Source of the DNA: an uncultured Oscillospiraceae bacterium
GTDB lineage: Bacteria > Bacillota > Clostridia > Oscillospirales > Oscillospiraceae
Direction: 5' to 3'
Assembly: GCA_944385035.1 (NCBI GenBank)
Contig: CALWVV010000008.1
Span: forward strand, 40,453 to 104,452
DNA: 64,000 bases
Positions 7,454-14,966 of this stretch are shown piece by piece. Within the stretch, counting starts at the first letter, position 1. Each line of letters begins with the position of its first letter. Both the position numbers and the translations under genes were made by a program. The notes below the pieces were generated by a model, which was not told the origin of the DNA, searched no databases, and was given only the letters and a program-made list of their open reading frames with translations.

Positions 7454-8890
7454 TTGCGGTCTCTCTATAAGCGTCAGCTGACCATGATGGTGGGCATTAT
7501 GATCCTGTCCTTTACGCTCCTGTCCGCCGCTTTTATGCTGCTGTCCTACCGGTACCTTATTTCAGAAAAGCGGGAGTCCATGGAGCGCAACGCAGGGTAT
7601 ATTGCCGGCTTTACCGCCCTGTATTACAAGGAATACCGGGACATTCAGGACGAGCTTTACAGCAACTATGTGGCCAATATCGCCCTGATCTCCGACTCCT
7701 TTGTCATCGTCGCCGGACCGGACGGAGAAATCCTCTACGCCACGGACGGCTCCAAAATTTATGATTATAAAAATGCCGTTCTGCCCGCCTCCGTCACTAA
7801 CCAAGTGCTGAGCCATGGGACCTATGCTGGTCTGACCAGCCTGGAAGGAATTTATCCCGAGCGCCGGTACACCGCCGGATTGCCCATCAACATTTCCGTT
7901 TTGGGGCAGACGGTCAACCAGGGCCTGGTCCTGGTCTCCGCCGACGCCTCCAACCTCTCTCAGATGTGGTCGGCCACCGCCACCATTTTCTTCTTTTCCG
8001 CCGTGGTGGTGCTGCTCATCTCTGTGGTGGCCAGTACCATTACCTCCGCCCACCAGGCCCGGCCCCTGAACGAAATGGCAGAGGCTGCCCGAAAATTTGG
8101 GCAGGGAGAGTTTGACGTGCGGGTCACCAGCTACGAGGGGCGCTGCGACGAGATCAGCACCCTGGCCGAGGCCTTTAACGCCATGGCCAACTCCCTGGAG
8201 AAGGTGGAGACCCAGCGTGCAGAATTTATCGCCAACATCTCCCACGAGCTGAAAACCCCCATGACCACCATCTCCGGCTTTGCCGAGGGAATTCTGGACG
8301 GAACCATTCCCCCCGAGCGGGAGCGGGAATCCCTTCAGATCGTGGTGTCCGAGACCCGCCGGCTCTCCCGCCTGGTACGGCGGATGCTGGATCTGTCCCG
8401 GCTCAACGCCCTGGCGGAGAATTCCATCACCGCCCAGGAGACCTTCGATCTGACCGAGACCATGTCTCAGGTGCTCATCAGCCTGGAGAGCAAGATTACC
8501 GGCCGCAACCTGGATGTGGACGTACAGATGCCCCAAGAAAAGCTGATGGTATGGGGCGACCCCGACTCGGTCACCCAGGTATGCTATAACCTGCTGGACA
8601 ACGCGGCCAAATTTGCCGCGCCGGGCACTACCATCACCGTCCAGATCACGAAGAAGGACGGCAAGGCTGTCACCTGTATCCGCAATCTGGGGGCCACCAT
8701 TCCCCCGGAGGAGCTCCCCCTGCTTTTTGACCGGTTCCACAAGGCGGACTACTCCCGCTCCATGGACCGGGAGGGGGTTGGTTTGGGGTTGTACATTGTG
8801 AAAACGATTTTGGGCAACCTGAAAGAGACCATCAATGTCACCAGCGAGGATGGGGTGACCCAGTTCACCTTTACACTGACGCTGGCATAA
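7454..8890 (+). CDS. Sensor histidine kinase (PhoR-like)
   Basis: A 478-residue membrane kinase that should phosphorylate the regulator encoded just before it. It has a transmembrane helix at about 8-33, an extracytoplasmic sensor of about 140 residues, a second helix at about 176-198, a HAMP domain, a HisKA domain with the phospho-acceptor His264 in FIANISHELKTPM, and a HATPase domain with NLLDNAAKF (N box) and GVGLGLYIV (G box). No PAS domain is evident between HAMP and HisKA, unlike WalK and B. subtilis PhoR. Translation starts at TTG, 5-6 bases after AAGGAGGTGAG. Confidence 0.9.
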   Translation: MRSLYKRQLTMMVGIMILSFTLLSAAFMLLSYRYLISEKRESMERNAGYIAGFTALYYKEYRDIQDELYSNYVANIALISDSFVIVAGPDGEILYATDGSKIYDYKNAVLPASVTNQVLSHGTYAGLTSLEGIYPERRYTAGLPINISVLGQTVNQGLVLVSADASNLSQMWSATATIFFFSAVVVLLISVVASTITSAHQARPLNEMAEAARKFGQGEFDVRVTSYEGRCDEISTLAEAFNAMANSLEKVETQRAEFIANISHELKTPMTTISGFAEGILDGTIPPERERESLQIVVSETRRLSRLVRRMLDLSRLNALAENSITAQETFDLTETMSQVLISLESKITGRNLDVDVQMPQEKLMVWGDPDSVTQVCYNLLDNAAKFAAPGTTITVQITKKDGKAVTCIRNLGATIPPEELPLLFDRFHKADYSRSMDREGVGLGLYIVKTILGNLKETINVTSEDGVTQFTFTLTLA

Positions 8891-8936
8891 TCACCGTTGC
8901 TTGATCTTACGGCCCTGGGCCACTGGGAGGAAATGT

Positions 8937-10190
8937 ATGGAGCATCATCATCAAAACGATCTGTGGCAGGGCGGTCCCTGGGAACAGCCCTCCCCGGTTT
9001 TTTCTCCCCCTCCGCCGGTACAAATTCCCCTTCCCCGCCAAAAGACGTCCCGCCCCGTCCTTCGGACCCGGCGCCGGGGGCCCCGGTGGCCGTGGGTCAC
9101 AGGGCTTGTGGTATTGGTTTTGTCCCTGTGTGCGGTAACCATTTTTCTGGACCAGTATTTCTCTCCCGCCTCCCTGTTTTCCTCGCAGCCCTTTTCTGAG
9201 GAGAATTACCGGCGGGAGGAGACCCAGAACACCAACCAGCCCCCGGATATTCCCCAGGCTGAGACGGGCACCGGCTTTACCCTCACTCTGAATGAGAGTC
9301 ATGGCGAGGCTCTGTCCCTCTCCCAGGTCCACAGTAAGGCCATTGAGTCCCTGGTCTCTATCGAGGCCTACTCCGACGTCTACTTCAGCTCCGGCAGCGG
9401 GGTGATCCTCTCCTCCGACGGCTACATCGTGACCAACGCCCATGTGGTGGCCGGAGCCAACGATGTGCGCGTCCAGCTGAGTGACAACCGCATCTTCCCC
9501 GCCAGCCTGGTGGGGTTCAGCGCCCAGGAGGATCTGGCCGTGCTGAAAATTGATGTGGACGGCCTGCCTGCGGCGGAATTCGGCGACTCCAACGCTCTGG
9601 TATGCGGAGAGTCTGTATCCGCCTTAGGCGACTCTCTGGGGTATCGAGGCACCTTTACCGACGGGATCATTTCCGCTCTGGACCGGGAGATGACCATGGA
9701 GGACGGCTCCACCATGGTGCTCATCCAAACCAGCGCCGCCATCAACTTCGGCAATTCCGGCGGCCCTCTGCTCAACCAATACGGCCAGGTGGTGGGCATC
9801 AACACCATCAAGATCATTGCCGATGACGGCTCGGCCGAGTCCCTGGGCTTTGCCATCCCGTCTACCCGTGTGAAATACGTGACCGACCACCTGATCGCCG
9901 GAGAGGAGATCCGCACCGCCGCCTTTGGCTTTACGGTCTCCATTGTCCAGCTCCCCGAAGGCGGGCTGGAGCTTCTGGATGTGGACCCCACCAGCGATGC
10001 CTATGCCCAGGGCCTGCGGGCTGAGGATATTCTGGTGGCCGCCAACGGGCAGTCCATCTCCAGCACACAAGATCTGGTGCGGCTCAAGCAAACGCTGGGG
10101 CCCGGAGACCAGGTGGAGCTGACCTATCTGCGGGAGGGCGTTTCCCATACCATATGGGTGGAACTGATGGATGCGGAGCTCTTTTCCTAA
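8937..10190 (+). CDS. htrA: HtrA/DegP-type membrane serine protease
   Basis: A 417-residue S1C protease expected to degrade or refold damaged proteins on the outer membrane face. It starts with an His-rich, Pro-rich cytosolic segment, has one transmembrane helix at about 51-72, a trypsin-like domain with the triad His169, Asp199 and Ser274 (GNSGGP), and one C-terminal PDZ domain. The ATG at 8937 is preferred over 8901 because GGGAGG lies 6 bases upstream. It begins 46 bases after the histidine kinase and has no promoter of its own that I can see, so it is probably the third gene of the two-component operon. Confidence 0.92.
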   Translation: MEHHHQNDLWQGGPWEQPSPVFSPPPPVQIPLPRQKTSRPVLRTRRRGPRWPWVTGLVVLVLSLCAVTIFLDQYFSPASLFSSQPFSEENYRREETQNTNQPPDIPQAETGTGFTLTLNESHGEALSLSQVHSKAIESLVSIEAYSDVYFSSGSGVILSSDGYIVTNAHVVAGANDVRVQLSDNRIFPASLVGFSAQEDLAVLKIDVDGLPAAEFGDSNALVCGESVSALGDSLGYRGTFTDGIISALDREMTMEDGSTMVLIQTSAAINFGNSGGPLLNQYGQVVGINTIKIIADDGSAESLGFAIPSTRVKYVTDHLIAGEEIRTAAFGFTVSIVQLPEGGLELLDVDPTSDAYAQGLRAEDILVAANGQSISSTQDLVRLKQTLGPGDQVELTYLREGVSHTIWVELMDAELFS

Positions 10191-10195
10191 TTTCC

Positions 10196-10231
10196 GCGGC
10201 GCGGGGAGAACCCCGCGCCGCTTTGATTTTT
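10196..10231 (+). terminator. Intrinsic terminator after htrA
   Basis: An 11-bp GC stem (10196-10206 with 10211-10221), AGAA tetraloop and a T-rich tail (TTTGATTTTT) start 5 bases after the htrA stop. Confidence 0.9.
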
Positions 10232-10234
10232 CCG

Positions 10235-10263
10235 TTGCCCCAGGGCGCCGGGCGTGTTATACT
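10235..10263 (+). promoter_or_regulatory. Promoter of the Nudix-mutarotase operon
   Basis: TTGCCC (10235-10240) and TATACT (10258-10263) are 17 bp apart, directly after the htrA terminator. The transcription start would lie almost at the Nudix start codon, so the leader is only a few bases. Confidence 0.65.
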
Positions 10264-10278
10264 GCCTACAAAGGGGGA

Positions 10279-10767
10279 ATGCCTGTGATCAACACCACAC
10301 TGTGCTACATCCGCCAGGGAGAGGATTATCTGATGCTCCACCGGGTCAAGAAAAAAAATGACCTGAACCAGGACAAATGGATCGGCATCGGCGGAAAGTT
10401 CGAGGACAAGGAGAGCCCCGAAGATTGCCTGCTCCGGGAGGTCTGGGAGGAAACCGGCCTTACCCTTACCCGCTACCAGTACCGGGGACTGGTCACCTTT
10501 GTCTCCGACCGGTGGCCCACCGAGTATATGCACCTTTTTACCGCCGACCAGTTTACCGGCACACTGAAAGAGTGCGACGAGGGGGAGCTGGAGTGGCTGC
10601 CCTATGACCAGCTGCTCCGCATTCCCCACTGGGAGGGGGATGCGATTTTTCTGGATCTCATCCACCGGGATACGCCCTTCTTCTCCCTGAAACTGTGTTA
10701 TGAGGGGGAGACCCTGGTGGAAGCGGTTCTGGACGGACGGCATTTGAAGGGAGGCTCGCACCCATGA
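10279..10767 (+). CDS. Nudix hydrolase (MutT-like)
   Basis: A 162-residue Nudix protein. The box GGKFEDKESPEDCLLREVWEETGL fits Gx5Ex7REUxEExGU completely, so it should hydrolyse nucleoside diphosphate-X substrates; homologues beginning with NTTLCYI and LMLHRVKKKNDLN are annotated as 8-oxo-dGTP diphosphatases, which sanitise the nucleotide pool. The ATG at 10279 has AGGGGG only one base away, while the GTG at 10285 has it 7 bases away, so the true start may be the GTG (two residues shorter). The stop codon overlaps the start of the next gene by 4 bases (ATGA). Confidence 0.9.
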   Translation: MPVINTTLCYIRQGEDYLMLHRVKKKNDLNQDKWIGIGGKFEDKESPEDCLLREVWEETGLTLTRYQYRGLVTFVSDRWPTEYMHLFTADQFTGTLKECDEGELEWLPYDQLLRIPHWEGDAIFLDLIHRDTPFFSLKLCYEGETLVEAVLDGRHLKGGSHP

Positions 10768-11669
10768 TTGTTACCATTCAATCCCATGCGCTCACTGTAG
10801 AGATTGATTCCCTGGGCGCACAGCTCGCCTCCATCCGCGCCAACGACGGCGAGGAGTACCTGTGGCAGGGGAGGGAAGACATCTGGGCCCGCCGGGCCCC
10901 CATTCTGTTTCCCTTCATCGGCCGGCTGAAAGACAGCACCTATCTGCTCCGCGGCACACCCTACACCATCTCCACCCACGGCTTTGCCCGTGATATGGCG
11001 TTTGAGGTGGTGGAGCGGGCAGGGGACCATGTCTCCTTCCAGCTTACCGATACCCCCCAGACCCGTGCAGTCTACCCCTTTGCCTTTACCCTGACGGTAA
11101 CGTATTCCCTGAAGGACAACCAGCTTACCAAAACCCACCGGGTCACGAACCGCTCCCAGGAGGAGATGCTCTATGAGCTGGGTGCCCACGACGGCTTCCG
11201 GGTCCCGGTAGGGGAGGGGCTCACCATGGCCGACTACTCTGTCCGCCTGCCCGGTGTGGACAAGGTCCGCTTCTACGGCATGGACAAGGACCTCATGCTC
11301 ACCCCGAAGGGGGAGGAGATCGCGCTGCAAAACTCCGCTCTGCCCCTCACCCCTGCCACCTTTGGCCTGGACACCATGATTCTGGACACCCCGCCCCAGG
11401 CTCAGGCCCTCCTGTGCGACCGTCAGGGCAATCCCAGAGTGGGCCTCACCTTCCCGGACTTCCCCTATCTGGGGCTCTGGACCCAGGCAAAGCCCTTTGA
11501 CACGGGGTATGTGTGCATCGAGCCCTGGTCCACCCTCCCAGACGGCATCTTTATGGGCCGGGAGCTTCGGGACAAGACGGGCATCCGCCGCCTGGCGCCG
11601 GGACAGAGCGAGGCGCTCTGCTATACCACCACATTTTACGAAAAAGGAGTTTCACAACATGAAGCCTGA
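10764..11669 (+). CDS. Aldose 1-epimerase-like protein (LacX type)
   Basis: A 301-residue member of the galactose mutarotase-like superfamily, predicted to interconvert alpha and beta anomers of a hexose or hexose phosphate. FPFIGRLKDSTYLLRG and THGFARDMAF correspond to the conserved substrate-binding strands with the His of the HGFAR motif; ELGAHDGFRVP carries the second conserved His and YVCIEPW the Glu. The start overlaps the Nudix stop by 4 bases, so the two are coupled. A clear sugar operon is absent, so the substrate cannot be told from context. Confidence 0.88.
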   Translation: MIVTIQSHALTVEIDSLGAQLASIRANDGEEYLWQGREDIWARRAPILFPFIGRLKDSTYLLRGTPYTISTHGFARDMAFEVVERAGDHVSFQLTDTPQTRAVYPFAFTLTVTYSLKDNQLTKTHRVTNRSQEEMLYELGAHDGFRVPVGEGLTMADYSVRLPGVDKVRFYGMDKDLMLTPKGEEIALQNSALPLTPATFGLDTMILDTPPQAQALLCDRQGNPRVGLTFPDFPYLGLWTQAKPFDTGYVCIEPWSTLPDGIFMGRELRDKTGIRRLAPGQSEALCYTTTFYEKGVSQHEA

Positions 11670-11898
11670 ATACGCCAATTCCTTCGGCATCCGCAAGGTA
11701 TCCGACAAAGACGGGGAGATCCTGGAGGTCACCCTGGACATCGCCTATAAATATATGGAGAACGCCATCACCTTTACCTCCAAGGGCATGGAGAACATCT
11801 CCACCCCCGCCGCCGATCCCGTGGCCTCCATCGTCATGAACCGCCAGAGCGCCATCTCCCTGCGCAACCTGCTCATCCAGACCCTAGGCGTGGAATAA
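11659..11898 (+). CDS. Small protein of unknown function (79 aa)
   Basis: A 79-residue soluble protein without a recognised domain. It begins within the last codons of the mutarotase gene, with AAGGAG 9 bases before the ATG, so it is the third gene of this operon. The composition is normal for a folded protein (KVSDKDGEILEVTLDIAYKYMENAIT). It ends at a bidirectional terminator. No function is proposed. Confidence 0.7.
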   Translation: MKPEYANSFGIRKVSDKDGEILEVTLDIAYKYMENAITFTSKGMENISTPAADPVASIVMNRQSAISLRNLLIQTLGVE

Positions 11899-11929
11899 AT
11901 ATTCCACATGTCCGGCCTGTTTTGTGGAA

Positions 11930-11966
11930 AAAAATCCCCCCGCAGCCAAACAGGCTGCGGGGGTTC
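11930..11966. terminator. Bidirectional terminator between convergent genes
   Basis: An 11-bp stem CCCCCGCAGCC/GGCTGCGGGGG (11937-11963) with a 5-base loop. The plus side has TTCTTTCC; the minus side has a stronger run of T (complement of GGAAAAAAAT). It serves the small gene on the left and the LCP gene on the right. Confidence 0.88.
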
Positions 11967-11970
11967 TTTC

Positions 11971-13176
11971 CTAATATTGATAGTAGCTGTCTGCCGGCAT
12001 AAGGTTCATATCCTCCGCCGTCAGCGCCCGGCCATAGGGGTTAATGAGGCGGTTCACCGTCTCAACGGTCTTTTCCTCGTCCAGTTCAAAGCACCAGAGG
12101 AAACCCTGGTAAATGGCATCGCCCCGCCCCTCCAGGGTGGCGGTCTCTACGCCGCTGTTCACATCCAGGTCCACGGCCTTCTGGGCAAAGAATAGCATGT
12201 TGTTCAGGGTGAGGTCGGTCTCCACATACTGGTTGAAGATCTCCACAAAGCCGTTGATCTTGGTCAGGCTGTCCCAGGCCAGCACCTTCTTGGCCAGGGC
12301 AATCAGAATCTCCTGCTGGGTCTTGGTCCGTCCCACATCCGTATAGTCCTGGTTGGGGCCGGGGGTGCCATCGGGATTGTTATTGTCATGGCGGTACCGG
12401 GCCACCTCCATAGCCTGCTGGCCGTTCAGGTGCTGCATGCCCTTCTGATAGTGGATGTGCAGGTTTTGAACGGGGTCGTCATAGTTCATATCCACCGGGA
12501 CATAAAAGTCCACCCCATCCAGGTAATCTACCAGGGCAATAAAGCCGTTGATGTCCACTTTCACATACCCGTCAATGACGATCCCCAGCATATCGGAGAT
12601 TTCCTCGATCCGCCGTTCCACGCCGCCCGAGCCATAAACCAGCTTCGGGTTCTTCCCCGTCTCCCGCTGGGTAATGGTATCCCGCGGGATGGACACCACA
12701 CCCACCTTCTGCTCCACGGTGTCGTAGCTGAGCACCATCATGGTGTCGGTGCGGAAGCCCTCCACGTCCGTGGCCGCCAGGAAGATATTATAGACCCCCT
12801 CCCTGCGCTTCAGGACGCTGGGGTCCTCCTGGCTGGTATCCGCACTGACGTCTCCCACGGGAACGGGATCCGTGTCCGGCGTATTGTTCGGAGCTTTCTG
12901 CTCCGGGGCCTTGCTCATCAGCTGCAGGCCGATGTAGGCCGCCACAATGAGGGCGGACACCACCACCAGGGCCTTATAGCAGCCCAGACCGATGGACGCC
13001 GCCCGAGAACGCCTGGGCTTTGCCTTTTGCCGGGCAGCAGCCGGCCGGGCCGCTTTTTTCCGTCTTCCGGGGGGCTCTTCCCAGTGCTCCCGCGCCCGCC
13101 GCTGGGCTTGTCTCGGGCGTGGGTCGGGCTCCCGCCGCTCCCGTGACACACTCAAATATTTCTCTTCCAGGGTCAT
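11971..13176 (-). CDS. LytR-CpsA-Psr (LCP) family cell-wall ligase
   Basis: A 401-residue membrane protein of the LCP family, whose members transfer lipid-linked teichoic acid or capsule polymers onto peptidoglycan. A basic, Arg/Lys-rich cytosolic head of about 65 residues precedes one transmembrane helix (about 68-88), a Pro/Asp linker and the external catalytic domain with FRTDTMMVLS, VVSIPRDT, the conserved arginine segment VGRTKTQQEIL and YRHDNNNPDG. The ATG follows GGGAGGGA. It is transcribed alone from a promoter at 13203-13231. Confidence 0.92.
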   Translation of the reverse strand: MTLEEKYLSVSRERREPDPRPRQAQRRAREHWEEPPGRRKKAARPAAARQKAKPRRSRAASIGLGCYKALVVVSALIVAAYIGLQLMSKAPEQKAPNNTPDTDPVPVGDVSADTSQEDPSVLKRREGVYNIFLAATDVEGFRTDTMMVLSYDTVEQKVGVVSIPRDTITQRETGKNPKLVYGSGGVERRIEEISDMLGIVIDGYVKVDINGFIALVDYLDGVDFYVPVDMNYDDPVQNLHIHYQKGMQHLNGQQAMEVARYRHDNNNPDGTPGPNQDYTDVGRTKTQQEILIALAKKVLAWDSLTKINGFVEIFNQYVETDLTLNNMLFFAQKAVDLDVNSGVETATLEGRGDAIYQGFLWCFELDEEKTVETVNRLINPYGRALTAEDMNLMPADSYYQY

Positions 13177-13202
13177 TCCCTCCCCGATGGTGATTCTAGT
13201 CT

Positions 13203-13231
13203 AGTATATCGGCTTCCTTTCCCTTCGGCAA
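13203..13231 (-). promoter_or_regulatory. Promoter of the LCP gene
   Basis: On the minus strand TTGCCG (13231-13226) and TATACT (13208-13203) are 17 bp apart, 27 bp before the start codon. Confidence 0.7.
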
Positions 13232-13331
13232 GGGGCGCCGTTTTATTTTTAAAAAAATTTAAGAATTATGTTACCCGCACAGCTTACCTAATCATAGGGA
13301 TGCTATTTTTCCCCATTTGGTGACAGGATCC

Positions 13332-13371
13332 AAAAAAATTTTTTGCCCGGCCCCATATCCAGGGCCGGGCA
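13332..13371 (-). terminator. Intrinsic terminator of the MATE gene
   Basis: On the minus strand a 10-bp GC stem (13371-13362 with 13353-13344) is followed by AAAAATTTTTTT, 10 bases after the MATE stop codon. Confidence 0.85.
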
Positions 13372-13380
13372 GCTTTGGTC

Positions 13381-14769
13381 TTACACGGGATTGTTCCGCA
13401 GCTCCAGCGCCTCTTCCTCCACGCTGGGGTAGAGCTTGCGCAGCCTTGCAATACAGGCCATGCTGGCCGGCACCAAAAACAGGTCCGCGCAGATCCAGGC
13501 GGCAGGGGAGGCAAAGCAGGCGGCGGCAAACCCAAATACAGGCACCAGGCACAGACCCACCACCGTTCTGGCAAACATCTCCAGCACCCCGGCCAGGATG
13601 GCAAAGGTGCTGTATCCCATGCCCTGGATGGAGAAGCGGACAATATTCACCAGAGACAGGGGGAAGAAGAAGGCGGTGAGGGTAATGACATACTGGCTGG
13701 TGAGCTTTACCAGCAAGGCCAGCTGCTCCTCATTCGGGTTGAGGAAAAACATGGAAAACTGGGGGGCAAAGAGCAGCATGGCCGCCAGGGCGATCAAAGA
13801 ATAGCCCAGGCCCAGCAGGGCACAGGCTCGGATGCCCTGGCCCAGACGGCCCAGCTTGCAGGCCCCCACATTCTGCCCGCAGTAGGTGGCCATGGTGGCT
13901 CCCATGGCGTCGAAGGGGCAGGCAAAGAGCTGAAAGAGCTTTGCCCCGGCGGCCACCGCCGCCACATAGAGGCTGCCCAGGGTGTTGACGGCAGACTGCA
14001 GCACAATGGAGCCCACAGCGGTCACCGAATACTGCAGTCCCATGGGGATGCCCATGGCGCACAGCACCTTGCAGGAGTGAAGATCCAGCTTTCGCTCCTC
14101 CTGGGTCATGCGCAGGATGGGGTAGGCCCGGCGCATATACAGCAGGCAGGCCACACCGGAGATCCCCTGAGACACCACTGTGGCAATGGCCGCCCCGGCC
14201 ACTCCCGCGTCAAACCACAAAATGAGGGCAAAGTCCAAAAAGATATTGAGGAAGGAGGACAGGGCGAGGAAGTAAACCGGCGTCTTGCTGTCCCCCAGGG
14301 AACGGATCACCCCGGCCAGGAGATTATAGAGGAAGGTGGCGGGAATGCCCATAAAGATCACAAAAATATAGGCATTGGCGTTGGCAAAAATATCAGCGGG
14401 AGTGCGCATCAGGGTGAGGATGTCCTTGCACAAAAGCCCCGTGGCCACGGTGAGCACCAGGGCAAAGAGCACAGCCAGGTAGGCGGCATTGGCCACATAC
14501 CGGCGCATTTTGGACGGCTCGTTGGCCCCCATCCGCTGGGCCACCGGAATGGCAAAGCCGTTGCACACGCCCATGCAGAAGCCGATGACAAAAAAGTTGA
14601 TGGAGCCGGTGGAACCCACAGCGGCCAGAGCCTGCGCCCCCAGCAGCTTACCCACGATCATGGTGTCTACCAGGTTATAAAACTGCTGAAAGAGCATACC
14701 GAACAGGGTGGGCAGGGCAAAGCCCACGATCAGCCGCATGGGGCTGCCCACCGTTAAGTTTTTGGTCAT
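13381..14769 (-). CDS. MATE-family multidrug/solute exporter
   Basis: A 462-residue polytopic membrane protein of the MATE (MatE, DinF/NorM-like) family, normal in length and with about 12 hydrophobic segments in two related halves. The N-terminus (GSPMRLIVGFALPTLFGMLFQQFYNLVDTMIVG) and SSFLNIFLDFALI are typical of the clostridial branch. Such proteins export cationic drugs or metabolites in exchange for Na+ or H+. The ATG follows GAAAGGAGAAGCT. A TATAAT-like -10 is present on the minus strand at 14839-14834, without a clear -35 box. No regulator is adjacent, so the substrate is unknown. Confidence 0.92.
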   Translation of the reverse strand: MTKNLTVGSPMRLIVGFALPTLFGMLFQQFYNLVDTMIVGKLLGAQALAAVGSTGSINFFVIGFCMGVCNGFAIPVAQRMGANEPSKMRRYVANAAYLAVLFALVLTVATGLLCKDILTLMRTPADIFANANAYIFVIFMGIPATFLYNLLAGVIRSLGDSKTPVYFLALSSFLNIFLDFALILWFDAGVAGAAIATVVSQGISGVACLLYMRRAYPILRMTQEERKLDLHSCKVLCAMGIPMGLQYSVTAVGSIVLQSAVNTLGSLYVAAVAAGAKLFQLFACPFDAMGATMATYCGQNVGACKLGRLGQGIRACALLGLGYSLIALAAMLLFAPQFSMFFLNPNEEQLALLVKLTSQYVITLTAFFFPLSLVNIVRFSIQGMGYSTFAILAGVLEMFARTVVGLCLVPVFGFAAACFASPAAWICADLFLVPASMACIARLRKLYPSVEEEALELRNNPV

Positions 14770-14914
14770 AGCTTCTCCTTTCTTTGCAGGGACACCGCCC
14801 CGCCTCTTTCATACCTTTCCAAAGAACCGTATTATTATAATCATTCCGTCCCGGTCTGCATAGAGATTTTTTCCACAAATTTGAGGCTTTTTGCCCCCTG
14901 TCCTTTCCTCAAAA

Positions 14915-14958
14915 TGAAAGGGATGGACCTGGAAACATGAGTTTCCCCGGTCCATCCC
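14915..14958 (-). terminator. Terminator of the ABC transporter operon
   Basis: On the minus strand GGGATGGACCGGGGAAAC pairs with GTTTCCAGGTCCATCCC across a small loop, with one bulge, and is followed by TTTCATTTT. Confidence 0.8.
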
Positions 14959-14966
14959 GCACCTGG

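Noticed and set aside
12918-13151. Plus-strand and minus-strand frames over the 5' end of the LCP gene
   Set aside because: They are frame shadows of the Arg/Lys/Pro-rich N-terminal segment of the LCP protein.
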